From contig CAZBST010000003.1 of NCBI GenBank assembly GCA_964494805.1, forward strand, positions 186,001-250,000: a stretch of DNA of 64,000 bases. Direction: 5' to 3'. Positions within the stretch are counted from its first letter, which is position 1. Each line of letters begins with the position of its first letter. The position numbers and the translations under genes are program-made. This DNA comes from CAIYOL01 sp964494805. Its GTDB lineage: Bacteria > Planctomycetota > Phycisphaerae > Sedimentisphaerales > Anaerobacaceae. Under the pieces are notes generated by a model. That model worked only from the letters and a program-made list of their open reading frames with translations. It had not been told where the DNA came from and searched no databases. Shown here in pieces: positions 61,607-64,000 of the stretch.

Positions 61607-62221
61607 ATGAACTGTAAGAATCCAATAGGTTTGGTGTTGGCAGCAATTTTAGTATTGAGTTTCGCCTCCGCCTATGCCGAAAATATTGATCCTAATGATA
61701 ACAATTCGCAATATGCATATGGTGAGAATGTCGGCTGGTTTAATTTCGAGCCAAATGTAGCTGGGCCGAATGTGGGTGCAACGGTCAGCAGCAGCAAATT
61801 GACCGGCTTTATCTGGGCAGAAAATATCGGCTGGATAAATCTATCACCTGCATCCTACGGCGGCGTGGTCAATGATGGCGCAGGCAATCTGTCCGGCTAC
61901 GGCTGGGGCGAAAACGTCGGCTGGATTAACTTCGGACCTTCCTATGGCGGTGTAACCATCGACCTTGACGGCGACTTTGACGGTTGGGCTTGGGGCGAAA
62001 ATATCGGCTGGCTCAACTTCAACTCTGTCGACCTCTACGGTTACAACGTTAAGGCTTGCAAGGTAAACTTTGAGGACTTGGCAAATTTCGTCGACGACTG
62101 GCTTGAAAGCAATATAGGTTTACCTGCTGATTTGGACGATAGTAACAATGTCGATTTTGCTGACTATGCTATCTTTGCTGATTATTGGCTGGATTACTGC
62201 CCGGACGACTGGCTGTTGTGA
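61607..62221 (+). CDS. Exported protein with GENxGWxNF repeats and a dockerin-like tail
   Basis: The protein has 204 residues; aaaggagg lies a few bases before the ATG. A signal peptide (NCKNPIGLVLAAILVLSFAS) is followed by four repeats ending GENVGWFNFEP, AENIGWINLSP, GENVGWINFGP and GENIGWLNFNS, a beta-rich motif found in bacterial exported proteins. Residues about 147-200 (VNFEDLANFVDDWLE, ADLDDSNNVDFADYAIFADY) form two dockerin/EF-hand-like half-repeats with Asp ligands, of the kind that ends many planctomycete secreted proteins. The role may be surface attachment. Its 3' end overlaps the convergent M16 gene by 28 bases. Confidence 0.8.
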   Translation: MNCKNPIGLVLAAILVLSFASAYAENIDPNDNNSQYAYGENVGWFNFEPNVAGPNVGATVSSSKLTGFIWAENIGWINLSPASYGGVVNDGAGNLSGYGWGENVGWINFGPSYGGVTIDLDGDFDGWAWGENIGWLNFNSVDLYGYNVKACKVNFEDLANFVDDWLESNIGLPADLDDSNNVDFADYAIFADYWLDYCPDDWLL

Positions 62222-63435
62222 GCGGGGCCTATTGAAAATTGCGTGAAATCGCTAGGGTTGAATTGTTTTATTAAGGAGTGAACGTCATCAGCGGTAACAG
62301 CTTTTATAGCGTTAATGTCGTCTTCGATGGTGCGATATTGCTGTAAATATATCCAGTTGGCACCAAGGTCAATCAGCCGACCCATCGGCAGCTCATTCTT
62401 TATTACCAACGCACTCAATATTTTATTTTTTGCTGTTTTCATTTCATTTTCGGTTACGCTGTTTTTGGATAGACTTTCAAAAATACTCTTAATGGTATCA
62501 AGCACTTTGCTAATGTTTTCACTACTGCAGCTGATATAACTGCAAAATACCCCTGTGCCATCCATAGCTGCGAACTGCATTATTGCCTCTTCCGCCAGCG
62601 CCTTATCAACCAGCTCCCAGAAGAATTTTGACCCGACATTATCGCCAATGATAGTTGCCAGTACCGCCGCAGCAAATCTTCTTGAGTCTTGAGCAGCCAC
62701 CGCTGGTGACATCAGGCATATATGCTCACGGGCCAGATTTGATTTTTCGATTCGTTCCTTTTTTTTGCTGCCTGGTGATTCTTCCAGTTTTCTAGGGGCA
62801 GCCCGCTTTTGCCACTTCTCGCAGGAGCTTTCCACAACACTGCAAATTTGCTCCCAATCGAAGTTGCCGGTAAAAGCCACAGCCATATTGTTTGGCACGT
62901 AGCGACTCAGAAAATAGTCCCGCATTTGTTCGGCCGTTAAATTGGTGATACTTTCGTTACTACCTAAAACGCTGTTGCCGCAGGGATGATTGTCGAAGTG
63001 CAGAGCTCTGCATCTGTCCAGCACGTCAAAGTTCGGCATGTCCTTATACATCGCAATTTCTTCTTTAATTACGTTTTTCTCGATATCGAAATCTTCATTT
63101 CTCAGTGCCGGTCTCATCAGCTCTATCCATATTCCTGTTACCTCGACCAGGTACTCCGGCAAAACGGCTGCATAAAAAACGGTATTTTCCTCACCGGTAA
63201 AGGCGTTGAACAGTGCCCCCGTTTTATCGAATGCCTCGTTGACTTCGAACGTGCTTAGCTTTTCAGTGCCTTTGAATAGCATATGTTCTAAAAAATGCGA
63301 CACGCCGTTTATTTGCTTTGTCTCGTCCCGTGAGCCGGTTCTAACAAAAAAGCCAACCGCCGCCGATTTGGCGGATTTGTTGACCTCGCCGATAACAGCC
63401 AAGCCGTTCGTCAATATTTTCTTCTTAAATTCCAT
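62194..63435 (-). CDS. M16 family zinc metallopeptidase (catalytic subunit type)
   Basis: The protein has 413 residues. The inverted zinc motif HFLEH sits in NGVSHFLEHMLFKGT (about 46-60), and the third ligand Glu follows in NVIKEEIAMYKDMP. The N- and C-terminal M16 halves are both present (HICLMSPAVAAQDSRRFAAA). Proteins of this class (PqqL/YmxG-like) degrade peptides or process proteins, often as a pair of one active and one inactive subunit. It lies 12 bp downstream of another M16 gene on the same strand. Confidence 0.92.
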   Translation of the reverse strand: MEFKKKILTNGLAVIGEVNKSAKSAAVGFFVRTGSRDETKQINGVSHFLEHMLFKGTEKLSTFEVNEAFDKTGALFNAFTGEENTVFYAAVLPEYLVEVTGIWIELMRPALRNEDFDIEKNVIKEEIAMYKDMPNFDVLDRCRALHFDNHPCGNSVLGSNESITNLTAEQMRDYFLSRYVPNNMAVAFTGNFDWEQICSVVESSCEKWQKRAAPRKLEESPGSKKKERIEKSNLAREHICLMSPAVAAQDSRRFAAAVLATIIGDNVGSKFFWELVDKALAEEAIMQFAAMDGTGVFCSYISCSSENISKVLDTIKSIFESLSKNSVTENEMKTAKNKILSALVIKNELPMGRLIDLGANWIYLQQYRTIEDDINAIKAVTADDVHSLIKQFNPSDFTQFSIGPAHNSQSSGQ

Positions 63436-63447
63436 ATTTTGCTTTAC

Positions 63448-64000
63448 TTAACTTTTATCCGCCTTACGTATGGCGGATTTATCCACCGAAGGCAGATGAA
63501 CTTCCTTCGGGCCGATTGTTACAACCGTAAAGTCTCTGAACTTATTATTCTGGAGAAAGCCCAGAACCGAATTAACCGTTGTTGCCTCGATTTTACTTTT
63601 AATTTCGTCAAGGCTTCGAACTCTGCCGAGCATATAGTAATCGCCTCCAACCCCAGCGGCTCTGCTGCCGGATGATTCGCTTTGAAGGACGAGTGCGCTT
63701 TTAAGCCCGACTTTGGCTCGTTTGATTTCTTCTTCGCTGATTCCATCTCCGAGCCGGTTGAACTCAGCCGTAACACAATCAAGCGTCTCTTGAGCTTTAT
63801 CCGGCGTTGTGCCTGCATAGCAGGCTATACCGGCCACCTCTTTCAGACCGTGATATTGTGCTCCCACCGCATAGCAAAGGCCTCGCTTTTCTCTTACTTC
63901 TGTAAATAATCTGGCGCTCATTCCGCCTGACAGAACCGATATTGCGACTCTGGCATTGTAGTAGTCTTCATCAGTTGGCTTGACCGTCTCGGTCATCAGG
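63448..64000 (-). CDS. M16 family peptidase, C-terminal part, cut by the window edge
   Basis: The frame is open to the right edge, so the N-terminal half with any HxxEH motif lies outside. The visible part is the M16 C-terminal domain: VAISVLSGGMSARLFTEVRE, KRGLCYAVGAQYHG with the Arg and Tyr that bind substrate in catalytic partners, and RAKVGLKSALVLQSESSGSR. It is paired with the full M16 gene downstream. Whether it is the active or inactive partner cannot be seen. Confidence 0.88.
   Translation of the reverse strand, partial: LMTETVKPTDEDYYNARVAISVLSGGMSARLFTEVREKRGLCYAVGAQYHGLKEVAGIACYAGTTPDKAQETLDCVTAEFNRLGDGISEEEIKRAKVGLKSALVLQSESSGSRAAGVGGDYYMLGRVRSLDEIKSKIEATTVNSVLGFLQNNKFRDFTVVTIGPKEVHLPSVDKSAIRKADKS

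Larger units (their letters stand above)
60027..61650 (+). repeat. Tandem duplication of a gene unit, copy 1 about 60027-60802 and copy 2 about 60803-61650
   Basis: Leader, small secreted-protein gene and the first 14 codons of the following gene occur twice. Copy 1 ends at MNCKNPVGLVLAAIL, where the sequence switches to the leader start (tttttacttgaaa) of copy 2. The paralogues share the N-terminal signal and the TMKTLDE block and have diverged beyond it, so the event is not recent. Confidence 0.8.

Noticed and set aside
62194..64000. A single M16 gene broken by a frameshift
   Set aside because: The downstream gene has its own start and a complete two-domain M16 pattern, while the upstream one has its own C-terminal domain. 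Tandem M16 genes are normal.

Overview
The window reads as an ordinary chromosomal stretch of a Gram-negative-type bacterium. It is most likely a planctomycete of the Phycisphaerae/Sedimentisphaerales kind. Grounds for this: secreted proteins carrying a PPASTMKTLDE segment, a dockerin-like tail with a FADYW motif, GENxGWxNF repeats, an intergenic element whose translation gives LSLSKG, and outer-membrane and LPS-type genes. The placement is inference, since no rRNA or marker phylogeny was available.

Layout. 0-12 kb: a cation efflux protein, then an acetate/acetyl-CoA block. This block holds an ADP-forming acyl-CoA synthetase, a CoA-transferase fused to a GNAT acetyltransferase, an AcuC-type deacetylase, a secreted GH35/42-like glycosidase, and on the other strand Acs with a SatP-type acetate transporter. 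It ends with a small outer-membrane protein, a bidirectional terminator, tRNA-Arg(ACG) and a decayed fragment that looks like a tyrosine recombinase. 12.8-35.5 kb: a surface-glycan accessory locus. It contains a Wzm/Wzt-type ABC exporter, GT4 and GT2 glycosyltransferases, three methyltransferase domains, a zinc dehydrogenase, two B12-type radical SAM proteins (one fused to a GT4, one to a methyltransferase) and two radical SAM/SPASM-like proteins with an unusual CX5CX2C cluster motif. Inside it, on the minus strand, is a five-gene run: VTC-type tunnel protein, DUF4956 membrane protein, a CYTH-like protein, CotH kinase with a beta-helix, and a TPR-like protein. 36-46 kb: aminotransferase, large GT-C-like membrane protein, GT2, a gamma-glutamylcyclotransferase-like protein, a membrane-anchored phosphatase, a Nudix hydrolase and a WaaP-like kinase fused to a GT9 heptosyltransferase. 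46-50 kb: repeat-bearing intergenic DNA, a cupin and a GC-rich metzincin-like protease flanked by short direct repeats. 50-59 kb: ileS, GT2, a TMTC-like GT-C/TPR protein, polA and a degenerate BY-kinase-like protein. 60-64 kb: a local tandem duplication of small secreted-protein genes, a GW-repeat/dockerin-like protein and two M16 peptidases.

The most striking observation is in the ileS leader at 52.60-52.88 kb. A near-consensus promoter precedes a 20-residue ORF with eight isoleucines (five in a row). A 16-bp terminator hairpin with seven U residues follows, and a competing pairing overlaps the ORF's stop codon. This is the layout of ribosome-mediated transcription attenuation, here on an aminoacyl-tRNA synthetase gene. 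Second are the CotH/DUF4956/VTC operon with its additional CYTH-like member and the cluster's unusual domain fusions.
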